DNA of 64,000 nucleotides from an uncultured Methanobrevibacter sp. Its GTDB lineage: Archaea; Methanobacteriota; Methanobacteria; Methanobacteriales; Methanobacteriaceae. The first letter of the stretch is position 1. Each line of letters starts with the position of its first letter. Below are positions 1-10,351 of the stretch, in pieces. The notes beneath the pieces were generated by a model. That model was not told the DNA's origin. It was given only the letters and a program-made list of their open reading frames with translations, and made no database searches. The translations under genes and the position numbers were made by a program. The DNA lies in contig NZ_CAMVEE010000003.1 in the NCBI RefSeq assembly GCF_947166415.1, positions 1 through 64,000 on the forward strand, given 5' to 3'.

Positions 1-106
1 CTTCATATCTTCTCATTTTACTGGTTTTACCTCTAGGGCGTCTCCATTTGATTCCTAGTTTTTTATAACGAGCATATTCTTGTCTTTTAAATCTTTTATT
101 TGCCAT
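1..106 (-). CDS. rpl32e: 50S ribosomal protein L32e, N-terminal part (cut by window edge)
   Basis: Reverse complement translates MANKRFKRQEYARYKKLGIKWRRPRGKTSKMRRYE; correct position next to L6 in the spc operon. Confidence 0.9.
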   Translation of the reverse strand, partial: MANKRFKRQEYARYKKLGIKWRRPRGKTSKMRRYE

Positions 107-120
107 TTAAATCACCAAAA

Positions 121-657
121 TTATTCCTTGCTAGTTAAGTAAATTCCGTCTTGGAATACTCTAGGATCTCTTCCTTTAATTTTTGTCGCTTGTTCTAAGT
201 TAGCCATAGTTTGACCAACATGTTCCTTATTAATACCAGTAATTGTTACCTCATCACCTTTAACAGATACTTCTGCAGAACCTACAATTTTAGCGGTTCT
301 TGGGTGTCTTTCCCCGAGGAAATTGTCAATTACTACTGAATCGCCTTGAACTTTCACAGTCATTGGAAAGTGAGCAAATACGATTTTCATGTGGTATGTG
401 AAACCATCTGTTACACCAATAATCATGTTGTTGATGTGTGCCCTTGTGGTTCCAATCATTGCTTTGTCTTTCTTTTTTGGAAATGAAGTTTCCAATACGA
501 TTTTGTTATCTTCTTCTTTAATACTTACATTAGGATAAGTAAATTTTCTGGAATCTTCTCCATTAGGTCCTTTTACAGAGACCACATTATTTTCAATTAT
601 AACTTCAACGCCTTCAGGGATTTCAATATTTTCCCTTATAGCTGCAGCTACTACCAT
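121..657 (-). CDS. rpl6: 50S ribosomal protein L6
   Basis: Protein sequence and spc operon order. Confidence 0.97.
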   Translation of the reverse strand: MVVAAAIRENIEIPEGVEVIIENNVVSVKGPNGEDSRKFTYPNVSIKEEDNKIVLETSFPKKKDKAMIGTTRAHINNMIIGVTDGFTYHMKIVFAHFPMTVKVQGDSVVIDNFLGERHPRTAKIVGSAEVSVKGDEVTITGINKEHVGQTMANLEQATKIKGRDPRVFQDGIYLTSKE

Positions 658-665
658 TTTATCAC

Positions 666-1058
666 CTAATACATGTAAGCCAACAAACGTCCGCCAATTC
701 CTTTTTCTTTTGCCTCATAGTGAGTCATAATTCCTTTAGGAGTAGTGACGATTAAAATACCAAAGTTCTTTGCTGGCAAATATCTTTTTTCAAATTTCTC
801 AAATTCATCTTTCTTAACAGCATGACGAGGTTTGATAACACCACATTTGTTAATGTTACCTAATAATTCAACAGTGAATTTACCTGCCCTGTTGTCATCA
901 ATATATTCAAAATTACCAATATAATTCTCTTTTTGCATAGTGCTTAAAACTTCTCCAATTAATTTGGAAGCAGGAGAAATAACACAAGAGTCATTCACTT
1001 GTAATTCGTTATTTCTGATATTAGTTAAAGCATCAGCAAGAGGATCCATAAGACTCAT
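666..1058 (-). CDS. rps8: 30S ribosomal protein S8
   Basis: [16 protein letters not shown]..., operon order. Confidence 0.97.
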   Translation of the reverse strand: MSLMDPLADALTNIRNNELQVNDSCVISPASKLIGEVLSTMQKENYIGNFEYIDDNRAGKFTVELLGNINKCGVIKPRHAVKKDEFEKFEKRYLPAKNFGILIVTTPKGIMTHYEAKEKGIGGRLLAYMY

Positions 1059-1069
1059 ATTTATAACCT

Positions 1070-1213
1070 CTAATTATATTTTTTAAAACCCATTTTAGGG
1101 GCAACTTCCCTAAAACATTGTCTGCATAAGTTTATACCATATCTGCTAACCATAGCAGAGTGGTCTCCACAACGACTACATTTTTTTGCAGCTTTTCCGT
1201 ATTTTCTTGGCAA
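1070..1213 (-). CDS. rps14: 30S ribosomal protein S14 (zinc-binding type, 47 aa, TTG start); absent from ORF track
   Basis: Manual translation: (M)[46 protein letters not shown]; CxxC...CxxC; lies between S8 and L5. Confidence 0.93.
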   Translation of the reverse strand: MPRKYGKAAKKCSRCGDHSAMVSRYGINLCRQCFREVAPKMGFKKYN

Positions 1214-1222
1214 AATATCACC

Positions 1223-1735
1223 TTATTCAGTCACATAATTAACTTTGAAGTTTTCTTCCATAAATTTCATAGTTTCTTCTTTAGAAATTCTATGTTTTTG
1301 AGGAACTTTCTTTTGTCTGATTTTTCTTTTTGCAATTCTGTAACCAGGTTTTTCGAATGTAATGGATACGTTCATACCAAAGATACCGATATCCGGGTTA
1401 TATCTCATACCTGGAATATCAATATGTTCACCAATACCAAAAGAAAGGTTACCTTGAGCATCAAATTGAGTAGGTCTAATGTTCCTACCAATACCTTCTA
1501 AAACCATGTTAATAGCTTTATCAGCTTTTTCTCCACGTAAAGTTAATTTACATGCGATTGGTTGGCGTTTCCTAATACCCCATTCAGGGTTGGTTACAGT
1601 AGAGAAAGTTTTTACAGGGGTTTGACCGAACATTTCTTCTAAAAGAGTGATTGCACGTTCTAATTTTTCACCTGCTTCTCCAACACCAATGCTGACAGTA
1701 GCTTTTTCAACACGTACTTCGTTCATTGGGTTCAT
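1223..1735 (-). CDS. rpl5: 50S ribosomal protein L5
   Basis: Protein sequence and operon order. Confidence 0.97.
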   Translation of the reverse strand: MNPMNEVRVEKATVSIGVGEAGEKLERAITLLEEMFGQTPVKTFSTVTNPEWGIRKRQPIACKLTLRGEKADKAINMVLEGIGRNIRPTQFDAQGNLSFGIGEHIDIPGMRYNPDIGIFGMNVSITFEKPGYRIAKRKIRQKKVPQKHRISKEETMKFMEENFKVNYVTE

Positions 1736-2460
1736 TTATTAACCTCCAATAAAGAGATTGCTGGTGCATCAGTACCAACAACAAATGCATAATCTTTTAA
1801 AGTTAAGAAATCATCTTTTGTACTGTTTTCAATAATAATAGTGTTTGGATTAGAAGATTTATTTTCAATAATTTCAGTTACAGTACCTAATTCACCTGTG
1901 TGTTTACCACCGGTAACAAGCACAGTAGCTCCTTCTTGTAAAGGATATGCTTCAACAATTTCTTGTTCAGGTACTTTTAAACAAATTACATCTCCAACAG
2001 AGTATGCATCTTCATCAATGATAACGTTTTTACCATCGTGAAGGTTTAATTGAGTTTTTCCACCTTTAATAGTGGTTTTATTAACAATTTTAGATAATTT
2101 AGCACTATTATCATCAATTAAATCTAATTGTAATCTTCCTTTTCTATCTAAAAGAACTCTGTAAGATTCGCCAGTTTTTGGAATTTCAACGATATCCATG
2201 AATCCAACTGGGAATTTGTAATCTTTAACAATTCTTCCATCTACTAAAACATTACCAGAGTTGATAATTCTTTTAGCTTCTCTAGCGTTGTCAGCTAATT
2301 TTAAGATATCTCTGATAACTAAAGTTAATGGAATAGAATGTTCAATGGAATGAGAACCTGGAGAAGGTTTTACAGTCCAAGTGTCTTCTTTAGGATGAAT
2401 AGGCCAAGATTTAGGTGCTTTATATCTTTTAAGATGTTTTCTGGATCCCATTTTAGCCAT
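1732..2460 (-). CDS. rps4e: 30S ribosomal protein S4e
   Basis: [25 protein letters not shown]..., archaeal spc order. Confidence 0.97.
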   Translation of the reverse strand: MAKMGSRKHLKRYKAPKSWPIHPKEDTWTVKPSPGSHSIEHSIPLTLVIRDILKLADNAREAKRIINSGNVLVDGRIVKDYKFPVGFMDIVEIPKTGESYRVLLDRKGRLQLDLIDDNSAKLSKIVNKTTIKGGKTQLNLHDGKNVIIDEDAYSVGDVICLKVPEQEIVEAYPLQEGATVLVTGGKHTGELGTVTEIIENKSSNPNTIIIENSTKDDFLTLKDYAFVVGTDAPAISLLEVNK

Positions 2461-2461
2461 T

Positions 2462-2812
2462 TTAATTATCTCCTTTATCTTTAATTCTTCTATCGTCTTT
2501 TAAATTTGCATCAATAATTACTAAGTTAGATGGATCGACTGGAAGGAAAGTAGCAGTTCCGTCAGGTTTGGATAATGTAACTTCTTCAATGGTTACTTTA
2601 TAATTACCGTAATCAACACTTAGAACTTCTCCTTCGTGTCCTTTGAAGTCTCCACGTACAACACTAACTTTGTCTCCTGTTCTGACTGGTAAAGATCTTT
2701 TTCCTAATTTTTCTCTTAAATCTTTACTTAATGCAGCACTAAGATGTTTTCCACGTGCGTGAGCAGGAGCATTGTAAAGAGCTTTTCTTTGTTTTCTTGG
2801 TTGTTTTGACAT
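2462..2812 (-). CDS. rpl24: 50S ribosomal protein L24
   Basis: KOW-type sequence [18 protein letters not shown]; operon order. Confidence 0.96.
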   Translation of the reverse strand: MSKQPRKQRKALYNAPAHARGKHLSAALSKDLREKLGKRSLPVRTGDKVSVVRGDFKGHEGEVLSVDYGNYKVTIEEVTLSKPDGTATFLPVDPSNLVIIDANLKDDRRIKDKGDN

Positions 2813-2820
2813 TTTTTCAC

Positions 2821-3219
2821 CTATACTAAAATACTTGCTGCACTACCAACACTAGGCCATCTGTCAGCTGCTTCTTTAGCAACAGGACCTCTGATTTCTG
2901 AACCTTTTAAAACACCTTCAGGAGTAATGATAACAGCTGCGTTATCTTCAAACTTAACACGAAGGCCGTCAGCACGTCTGTATTCTTGTTTTTGTCTAAT
3001 TACAACTGCGTTAACAACTTCTCTTCTCATATCAGCAGTTCCTTTTTTAACGGAAGCAACAACTAAGTCTCCGACACCAGCTACGTCGAGTCTTCTTCTT
3101 ACACCTTTGAAACCTTTTACTGAAATAATTTGGATTTCACGTGCACCGGTATTGTCTACACATTGTAATCTTGCTCCAATTGGTAATGCTTTAGAAACAT
3201 TTGAGGTTAATGGTTTCAT
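2821..3219 (-). CDS. rpl14: 50S ribosomal protein L14
   Basis: [19 protein letters not shown]. Confidence 0.97.
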   Translation of the reverse strand: MKPLTSNVSKALPIGARLQCVDNTGAREIQIISVKGFKGVRRRLDVAGVGDLVVASVKKGTADMRREVVNAVVIRQKQEYRRADGLRVKFEDNAAVIITPEGVLKGSEIRGPVAKEAADRWPSVGSAASILV

Positions 3220-3224
3220 AATAA

Positions 3225-3542
3225 TTACTCTCCTTTAACTTCAACTAAAACAAAATGTTTAGTTTTACTCAATGGTCTGCATTCTGCAACTTTTACAGAA
3301 TCACCAACATTCACATGTAAACAATCTGGTTTGTGAACATTGATTTTTGATTTTCTTTTTTCATATCTTTCATATTTTTTAATGAATTTATAGTAACTAC
3401 GTTCAACAGTAATAGTCCTTTCTGCTTTGTTACTTACAACAACACCTTCAAGAACTTGACCTCTTACAGGTAAAGTCCCGTGGAAAGGGCAGTTAGGATC
3501 ATCACATGTAGTTTCTGGTTCTTGAACATTAAGCCCAACCAT
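3225..3542 (-). CDS. rps17: 30S ribosomal protein S17
   Basis: Sequence and operon order. Confidence 0.96.
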   Translation of the reverse strand: MVGLNVQEPETTCDDPNCPFHGTLPVRGQVLEGVVVSNKAERTITVERSYYKFIKKYERYEKRKSKINVHKPDCLHVNVGDSVKVAECRPLSKTKHFVLVEVKGE

Positions 3543-3553
3543 ATTATCACCAT

Positions 3554-3832
3554 TTATATTTTTTTAAACCTTTTTTTTATTCTATCTTCAGGACGAATTG
3601 ATAAAATTTCACCATTTATTTCTATTTTTTCCCCGTTCGGAATTTCAAATAAAAATATTGAACCCTTTTTCGGAATCAATTTCTCGTTTTTATTTGCATC
3701 CTCAATTTTAATGGTATTCTTAGTTTCATCAATAACTGTTCCCAATAACTTAAGAGATTTATCCTTCGCATTAGTTATCTCGACATTCAATCCAATGAAC
3801 TCATGATGAACTAAATTCCTTGAAGTAATCAT
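3554..3832 (-). CDS. rnp1: Ribonuclease P protein component 1 (Rpp29/Pop4 family)
   Basis: [13 protein letters not shown]...[14 protein letters not shown]; conserved position between S17 and SUI1. Confidence 0.92.
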   Translation of the reverse strand: MITSRNLVHHEFIGLNVEITNAKDKSLKLLGTVIDETKNTIKIEDANKNEKLIPKKGSIFLFEIPNGEKIEINGEILSIRPEDRIKKRFKKI

Positions 3833-3916
3833 AATCCCAATCTCTTAATGAAATATTTACAATAAATCATGCAGAAAATTACAAAATTTTATTGAAAAAC
3901 ATATCGAAAGGATGAA

Positions 3917-4255
3917 CTATCTCCTTTTTTTACTATTCTTCTTAGATTCACGAATTTCAATAGTATCAGATGAGAAACCCATATCAGATAAAACTTCTTT
4001 GACTCTGACTTTGTGATCCCCTTGAAGTTCTATTTGACCGTTTTTAGCGGTACCTCCGCAAGCACATTTTGCTTTAAGAGTTTTAGTGAGTTCTTTGATA
4101 TCAATATCGTGTTCATCTATACCTTCGATAATAGTCATGAGTTTTCCGAATCTTCTTCTAACTGTAAAAACTTTTAGAGTTTGAACTTCACGTGCAATTT
4201 CTTCGCAAACGCAAAGTTCTTCAGGAAGCCCACATACATCACAGATTTTTGACAT
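3917..4255 (-). CDS. Translation initiation factor aIF1 (SUI1/YciH family) with N-terminal Cys motif
   Basis: CDVCGLPEELCVCEEI + VRRRFGKLMTIIEGID...CACGGTAKNGQIELQGDH. Confidence 0.94.
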   Translation of the reverse strand: MSKICDVCGLPEELCVCEEIAREVQTLKVFTVRRRFGKLMTIIEGIDEHDIDIKELTKTLKAKCACGGTAKNGQIELQGDHKVRVKEVLSDMGFSSDTIEIRESKKNSKKRR

Positions 4256-4462
4256 TTAATTCTCCTTTTGTTTTTCATTCAATATTGTAAGAACACGAGC
4301 AATTGTTCTTTTTAATTCTCTAATTTTCCCAGGGTTTTCAACAACCCCGGCAGCTGCACTTTTAGAAACATTTTTGGATAATTCAGTTCTGAGTTCAACT
4401 AATTTTTCTTGAATCTCATCAACTTCCATGTCCCAAATTTCTTTACTTCTTAAAATCGCCAT
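4256..4462 (-). CDS. rpl29: 50S ribosomal protein L29
   Basis: Sequence and operon order. Confidence 0.95.
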   Translation of the reverse strand: MAILRSKEIWDMEVDEIQEKLVELRTELSKNVSKSAAAGVVENPGKIRELKRTIARVLTILNEKQKEN

Positions 4463-4498
4463 TGTTCCAACTCTTTTAGATAATTAAATTTACAATAT

Positions 4499-5254
4499 CT
4501 AACTATCATCTTCTTCTACTTCTTCAGTAGATTCTTCTTCAACAACTTCTTCTAATTCTTCGAGATCTTCAACTTCCTCAATGATTTCTTCTTCGATGAT
4601 TTCTTCAGTTTCAACATCGATTTCTTCTTCAATTACGTCACCATCTTCTTCGATGATTACTTTTGGAGGAAGAATTTCGACAGAATCAGGTAATACTGTA
4701 TTTGGAGGCATAATTCTAACATAAACGCCTAATACACCAGGTTTCAATTGAACTGTAGCAAATCCTTCTTCTACAAATCTGGTTGAAGGTTCACCACATT
4801 TTTTAATGTATCCTTCAACAAATTTAGCTACAGCAGATCTAGAACCTCTGATTTTACCAGAAATAGTAACTTCTACACCTTGAGCACCAGCACCCATAAT
4901 TCTACGGATGGTGGAATATGCTACTCTTCTGAAGTGCATACCTCTTTGTAACATGTTAGATATTTTGTAAGCCATGATTTTTGGGTTAAGTTCTGGAACT
5001 TCCACTTCTTTAACTTCAATTTGAGGATTATCTAAACCAAATTCAGTTTTAAGAGTGTTGGTAATAGTTCTTACGTTTTTACCACCTCTACCAATTACCA
5101 TACCCGGTCTTTCTGCGTAAACAACAACCATGGTACCTAAAGGTGTAATTTGAACTTCCATACCACCGTATCCAGCTCTTTCAAGTTCTTTTTCTAAGTA
5201 TTCATCGATTCTGGTTCTTCTAAGGCCCTCAGTGACAAAATCTTTTTCTATCAT
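4499..5254 (-). CDS. rps3: 30S ribosomal protein S3 with acidic C-terminal tail
   Basis: KH domain GMVIGRGGKNVRTITN; ~50-residue Glu-rich C-terminus. Confidence 0.96.
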   Translation of the reverse strand: MIEKDFVTEGLRRTRIDEYLEKELERAGYGGMEVQITPLGTMVVVYAERPGMVIGRGGKNVRTITNTLKTEFGLDNPQIEVKEVEVPELNPKIMAYKISNMLQRGMHFRRVAYSTIRRIMGAGAQGVEVTISGKIRGSRSAVAKFVEGYIKKCGEPSTRFVEEGFATVQLKPGVLGVYVRIMPPNTVLPDSVEILPPKVIIEEDGDVIEEEIDVETEEIIEEEIIEEVEDLEELEEVVEEESTEEVEEDDS

Positions 5255-5718
5255 TAGTTAGCCTCCTGTAAAACAATTTGAATATGAGTAGTAGGTGTGT
5301 TAAACGGAGTCATTCTACCAAATGCTCTTGGTATGTATCCAGGAATTACAACACCTCTGTGAGATGAAATATGTTCAATGAATAATTTTTCAGTGTCCAT
5401 ACCTTTGTATTCTGCATTAGCTTCAGCGTTTTCTAAAACTTTTAAAATTTGTTCTGCAGCTTTTACAGGGTATCTTCCACTAGCCCAGCCTTGTTGTCCT
5501 TTTCTGTGACCAACTTTTTTGTTGTGTCTTTTGAAAGGAACAGACTTTTTCATTTCAATAACATCTTCTAAGTAAGCTTTAGCTTTTCCTACTTCCATTC
5601 CTCTGATTGCACTGCAAATTTCAACACTGTGTTTTGGTGAAATCTTAAGAGATTTAGCCATAGCACGTGCAGTTTTTGCTTCATCAACATCTTTATTATA
5701 AGCATATTTGTTAGCCAT
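5254..5718 (-). CDS. rpl22: 50S ribosomal protein L22
   Basis: Sequence and operon order. Confidence 0.96.
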   Translation of the reverse strand: MANKYAYNKDVDEAKTARAMAKSLKISPKHSVEICSAIRGMEVGKAKAYLEDVIEMKKSVPFKRHNKKVGHRKGQQGWASGRYPVKAAEQILKVLENAEANAEYKGMDTEKLFIEHISSHRGVVIPGYIPRAFGRMTPFNTPTTHIQIVLQEAN

Positions 5719-5730
5719 GTTTTAATCTCC

Positions 5731-6141
5731 TTATTTAAGTGGTACAAACATGGATGATCTAGTAGCACCCATACCTGGGTCACCGTGTTGAACTCTTTGT
5801 CTGGTTGGTGCGTATTCACCAAAGTAGTGTCCAATCATTTCCGGTGCGATAGTTACTTCTACAAAATTACGACCATCATAAATACCGAAAGTAGTTCCTA
5901 CCATTTCAGGTATAACAATCATATCTCTACAATGGGTCCTAATTACAACAGGACGACCATCTTTAGTTCCTTCTTTATTTAATTTTCTCATTTTATCCAA
6001 AACAATTTGTTGTCTTGGTAAGAATCCTCTCTTTAAAGATCTTCTTTGTCTTGCAGGGAATAATTCCATTACTTCCTCTAAAGACATAGCTTGTAATTCT
6101 TCAAGAGTATAACCTTTATATTTAAATATTTTTCTTGCCAA
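5731..6141 (-). CDS. rps19: 30S ribosomal protein S19
   Basis: [28 protein letters not shown]. Confidence 0.97.
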   Translation of the reverse strand: MARKIFKYKGYTLEELQAMSLEEVMELFPARQRRSLKRGFLPRQQIVLDKMRKLNKEGTKDGRPVVIRTHCRDMIVIPEMVGTTFGIYDGRNFVEVTIAPEMIGHYFGEYAPTRQRVQHGDPGMGATRSSMFVPLK

Positions 6142-6156
6142 TGAAACACCCTCTAT

Positions 6157-6882
6157 CTATCTTTTTAAACCTGTTCTCTTAGCTGCAATTGAACCAACTT
6201 TTCTTCCTGGTGGTGCATGTCTTGAAACAGTAGTTGGACGACCAGGATGTTGTCTGTTACCTCCCCCGTGAGGGTGATCTACAGCGTTCATCGCTACTCC
6301 TCTTACAGTCATGAATTTCTTACCTTTAGCTTTGTAAGCATGCCATTTTTTACCAGCTTTAAGGAATGGTTTATCTTTTCTTCCTCCACCAGCTACTACA
6401 CCAATACTAGCACGGCAGTTAGGATTTAAGTATTTTAATTCCCCTGATGGTAATTCGACAACGGTTTGGTTAGCGTCGTGAGTAACAACATTAGCATAAG
6501 TTCCAGAAGATCTTACAAAACGGCCACCGTCTCCAGGAGTATTTTCAATATCGTAAATTGGAGTTCCTTCAGGAATTTCAGCAAGTGGTAATGTATTACC
6601 GAATTTGATAGGTGCAGAAATACCGCATTCAATTTCATCATTGACTTGGATGCTTTCTGGTGCTAAGATAAATTTCTTTTCACCATTTTCGAATTTTACT
6701 TCTGCAATAGGAGCGGTTCTTGCTGGGTCATGTACAATATCAATAACTTTTCCTTTGATACTACCTTCTTTTTCTAATGCATCGTAAGATCTGTATCTGA
6801 TTTTATCTTTAAAACGATGAGAAGCAACACGGTGTGCAGGAGTTCCTCTACCTCTTCTTTGATGAATTAATCGTTTTCCCAT
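6157..6882 (-). CDS. rpl2: 50S ribosomal protein L2
   Basis: VRGVAMNAVDHPHGGGNRQHPGRPTTVSR. Confidence 0.98.
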   Translation of the reverse strand: MGKRLIHQRRGRGTPAHRVASHRFKDKIRYRSYDALEKEGSIKGKVIDIVHDPARTAPIAEVKFENGEKKFILAPESIQVNDEIECGISAPIKFGNTLPLAEIPEGTPIYDIENTPGDGGRFVRSSGTYANVVTHDANQTVVELPSGELKYLNPNCRASIGVVAGGGRKDKPFLKAGKKWHAYKAKGKKFMTVRGVAMNAVDHPHGGGNRQHPGRPTTVSRHAPPGRKVGSIAAKRTGLKR

Positions 6883-6894
6883 TCAAATTCCTCC

Positions 6895-7164
6895 TTAGAA
6901 TACTCCTATTCTGACAGCGAGTTCTTCTGCCATTTCTTCTTCAACAAGTTTGATATATGCTACTTTTTCACCTTTGGTAGTGATATGAGTATTAACTTTT
7001 GCTACTTTTTCTTCAAATAACTCTTCAAAAGCTCTTTTGATTTGTTTTTTGTTAGCTTTACGGTTAACAACAAAAGTAATTTCATTGTTCATATCGATTA
7101 AGTTCATGGTTTTTTCAGTAACATGAGGTTTAATAATAATTGAGTATGAATCCATAATAATCAC
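6895..7164 (-). CDS. rpl23: 50S ribosomal protein L23
   Basis: IIIKPHVTEKTMNLID. Confidence 0.96.
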   Translation of the reverse strand: MIIMDSYSIIIKPHVTEKTMNLIDMNNEITFVVNRKANKKQIKRAFEELFEEKVAKVNTHITTKGEKVAYIKLVEEEMAEELAVRIGVF

Positions 7165-7178
7165 CTATTTTTCCAAAA

Positions 7179-7943
7179 TTATTGGAATAAACCTCCTAAC
7201 TTTTCAACAGCTGATTTAGTGTAAACAGTGAGTCTTCCTGGGTGAGTACCTGGTGCTAATAATTCAGCATTTAAGTTTTCAACCACAACTACATCTACAC
7301 CAGCATGGTTTCTTGCACCTAAGGAAATACCTTTGTCTTCACCGACAACAACGAGAGGTCCTTTTACTTTTTTGTATTTTCTTCCTCTTGTTTTTCCTCT
7401 ACCAGCTCTGATTCTTTTACCTTCTTTTGCACGGATGACATCATCATAAACTCCTAAGTTCTCGAAGATTTCACGAGATTGTTTAGCAGTTTTTACAGAT
7501 TCTAATTCATCTTCAACAATAATAGGAACTTGTTCTAAATCAGCAACTCTGTGACCTCTGTTTTCAACAATTTCTTTGTTGGTTGTTGCTGCAACAGCAG
7601 ATCTGATTGCGAATCTTCTTTCTTTTATGTTGATTTTTTCGTGATGATTTTTCTCAGCTCTAGTAGGATGTGCTTGTCTACCACCAATAGCCATTGGTAC
7701 GAAAGCTGCTTTTGAACCATTTTTAATCCTAGGTACTCTTGCGGTACCTCTACCTGAACCCCATCCTTTAGCGGAAGTTCTTTTACCTGCCATTGGGTCA
7801 TTTCCCCATGGTTGTACTCTTGCAGATTGTGCAGAAAGTACTGCTCTTTTGATTAAATCTGGTCTGTAAACTTCATCAAAAATAGCTGGAAGTTCCATTT
7901 CTTCTTTTACTTCCCCATTAATAGAATAAACATTAACTTTCAT
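7179..7943 (-). CDS. rpl4: 50S ribosomal protein L4 (L1e type)
   Basis: Sequence and operon order. Confidence 0.97.
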   Translation of the reverse strand: MKVNVYSINGEVKEEMELPAIFDEVYRPDLIKRAVLSAQSARVQPWGNDPMAGKRTSAKGWGSGRGTARVPRIKNGSKAAFVPMAIGGRQAHPTRAEKNHHEKINIKERRFAIRSAVAATTNKEIVENRGHRVADLEQVPIIVEDELESVKTAKQSREIFENLGVYDDVIRAKEGKRIRAGRGKTRGRKYKKVKGPLVVVGEDKGISLGARNHAGVDVVVVENLNAELLAPGTHPGRLTVYTKSAVEKLGGLFQ

Positions 7944-7945
7944 GA

Positions 7946-8956
7946 TTATACCCCTTGTTTAGATTTTGTACTTATGTAATTTATTTGAGGTATATCCTCA
8001 GCTTTATTATTAGGTCTGATAGGTTGTCTTAAGATTACTAACCTTTTGGAAGGTCCTGGAAGGGAACCTTTTACTAAGACATAATCGTTTTTAACAACAC
8101 CATAATTTACAAATCCACCATCTGGGTTGATTTGGTCAACTTCATCAGCTGATGCAATTTTTAAAATTCTTTTATTGAATTCAGTTCTTTTATGGTATCC
8201 CATTTGACCTGCTTGTGCAACAGTCCACATAGTTCTTCTTGGAGTCCAAGGACCAATAGAACCTACGTGTCTACCTTTACCTGCTCTGACAGCTTTACCA
8301 TATTGAATTCTAATTCCCCATCTTTTAACTACACCTTGGAATCCTTTTCCTTTTGTAGTTGCAATAGCATCAACAAATTCTCCTTCATTGAAGATTTCAC
8401 TAGCTTTTACTTCATTACCTAATAGTTCTAATGCTGTATTTAATTTTTCTTCTGGATTGGATCCTCCAATTCCACATTCGAATATGTCCGGTTTTTTCTT
8501 AGGTACGCTAGTTACTTTTGGATTGGTGTGTACTAAAACCCTAATTTCTTCTGTGTTTTCTAATGCACCTTGTATTTTTGCAATAGCTTCGGATTTATTG
8601 TATTCTTTAGGAAGAGAAATTTTCCTTGAGAGTTCTTTATCCAAATTATCTGCAAGCACTTCGGTGATTACTTTCAAACCACGAGAAGTTTTTTCATAAG
8701 CTCTAATTCCCATTACTACGACTGGAGGTACTTCCAATACGGTTACAGGAGTGAAAACATCCATACCGTTCTTTGGAGAGTTTTTATCAGTATTAGTGAC
8801 TATAGCATGAGTCATACCGACTTTATAACCTGCGAGGCCGAGTAATTTTGGTTCATCAATTTGAGGCCAAGATTTTACTCTAGGGGTTTCTTTAGCTGCT
8901 CTTTTCCTTGGACTAAAAGCAACAGACCCTTTTCTTGGCTGGTGATGTCTTACCAT
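7946..8956 (-). CDS. rpl3: 50S ribosomal protein L3
   Basis: KGKGFQGVVKRWGIRIQ...GSIGPWTPRRTMWTVAQAGQMGYHKRTEFNKR. Confidence 0.98.
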   Translation of the reverse strand: MVRHHQPRKGSVAFSPRKRAAKETPRVKSWPQIDEPKLLGLAGYKVGMTHAIVTNTDKNSPKNGMDVFTPVTVLEVPPVVVMGIRAYEKTSRGLKVITEVLADNLDKELSRKISLPKEYNKSEAIAKIQGALENTEEIRVLVHTNPKVTSVPKKKPDIFECGIGGSNPEEKLNTALELLGNEVKASEIFNEGEFVDAIATTKGKGFQGVVKRWGIRIQYGKAVRAGKGRHVGSIGPWTPRRTMWTVAQAGQMGYHKRTEFNKRILKIASADEVDQINPDGGFVNYGVVKNDYVLVKGSLPGPSKRLVILRQPIRPNNKAEDIPQINYISTKSKQGV

Positions 8957-9297
8957 TTAATTTAACCTCCTTAATTATAATTTTTTCCTTATTTTTAAAT
9001 CAATTTAATTTTTTTTTAATCTAATAGCTAAATGAATAACTATTATACAAGTTGATAAAATTACACAAAGTATAACTTCATCGAAATAATAAATAGCCGT
9101 AAAAACAATTACAACTAGATAAATATTAAATTTCAATATATTCCATCGAGTTTAATCGAATTGAAGCACAATAAAGAATATATCTAATGTATAAATCATT
9201 CTGCGCTAAGTGAATTTTTAGGAGAGCCCTAAAAATATCAATGTATAAAAAGTTGAGCAAGTTATCTATTAGCGTGTAAAACTAATAATAAAGAGAA

Positions 9298-10125
9298 TTA
9301 AAATCTCATAAAGTTAAATAAAGAAAGTGTAGCGACAACTGCCTCTTCAGTTCTGACGGTTTCTGTTCCTTGATCAGGAATTGTATTTACTCTAAATAAA
9401 TCCCAATTATCATTGGAAACATCCTCCTGAATTGAAGAATAAGGGCCACCAAATAAAATAGCAATACTATTACATTCATCTACTTTATGTTTTAATTCAT
9501 CAAAAATAGAATCAATATAATCTCCATATCTTGTAGTTTCCACAACAAGATCAGGTTTAATTAATTTTAAGCTATTTTTAAGACTCTTATTAGAGGACAT
9601 AACATTATATCCCCAGTAAACGTCATCTGGTTTATCAGGTGTGACTATTACTTCTTTCTTAGCAATTTTAGTAATCTTAAAGTCAAAAATTCTTTTAACA
9701 GTAAGCTGCTCTTTACAGAATGCAAGTTTATCCATACCTATATCAACATAAGTTCCTTTCTTATTTCTCTTAACAGTGAAACCTTGTCTATAATCCCCCA
9801 CGTCTGGTTGATTATTAACAGGATGATGCGGAGTTCTGAGCGGTGGAAGAATACCAACATGCTTCAATTCAGGTCTTATAGGAAATGCTTTCTTCCTCAA
9901 ATATTGAGGAGTATTCATATAACTCAAAATTTCAGCAATAAAACTTCCATCATTCTCTCCATCTTCATTTGTCTCATGGTTATCATTGTAAATAACCACA
10001 TTATCTGCTTGAAAAATAGCTAAAGCTCTTCCGAGAATCCCTACTTTATAAGTACGAATTTTGAGATCTTTAGACTCAGAAAGAAATGAATTTGGAATAA
10101 ATATAGATAGCTCATCTTTATACAT
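9298..10125 (-). CDS. Putative RNA methyltransferase, SPOUT superfamily (COG2106-like)
   Basis: GILPPLRTPHHP...GYRQGFTVKRNKKGTYVDIG; C-terminal IPDQGTETVRTEEA SPOUT-knot-like motif; conserved neighbour of rpl3 in methanobacteria. Confidence 0.8.
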   Translation of the reverse strand: MYKDELSIFIPNSFLSESKDLKIRTYKVGILGRALAIFQADNVVIYNDNHETNEDGENDGSFIAEILSYMNTPQYLRKKAFPIRPELKHVGILPPLRTPHHPVNNQPDVGDYRQGFTVKRNKKGTYVDIGMDKLAFCKEQLTVKRIFDFKITKIAKKEVIVTPDKPDDVYWGYNVMSSNKSLKNSLKLIKPDLVVETTRYGDYIDSIFDELKHKVDECNSIAILFGGPYSSIQEDVSNDNWDLFRVNTIPDQGTETVRTEEAVVATLSLFNFMRF

Positions 10126-10207
10126 TACTTTTAAATTTGGAAAGTAAACTATATAAAGATTACCCTACATTTACATAGCTATCACTAAATAGACTTACAC
10201 ATTTACA

Positions 10208-10232
10208 AGATATTATATCAGTTATAATATCT
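10208..10232. repeat. Perfect inverted repeat AGATATTATA-tcagt-TATAATATCT
   Basis: Two exact 10-bp arms in the intergenic region upstream of the SPOUT gene. Confidence 0.75.
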
Positions 10233-10351
10233 GTAGCTCTTTTTATGCTACCAACTTTTTTATACTCAGAGAATATATTAATATTAAATATCAACTAAGC
10301 ACTATATAAATGTATTGTTTTTTTGCATAAAAATAGGGAAAAATAGGAAAA

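Noticed and set aside
1160-1501. Plus-strand ORF of 113 aa
   Set aside because: Antisense to S14/L5 coding sequence; low-complexity Phe/Ser-rich translation, no RBS.
5589-5834. 81-aa minus-strand ORF overlapping L22/S19
   Set aside because: Out-of-frame within two essential ribosomal genes.
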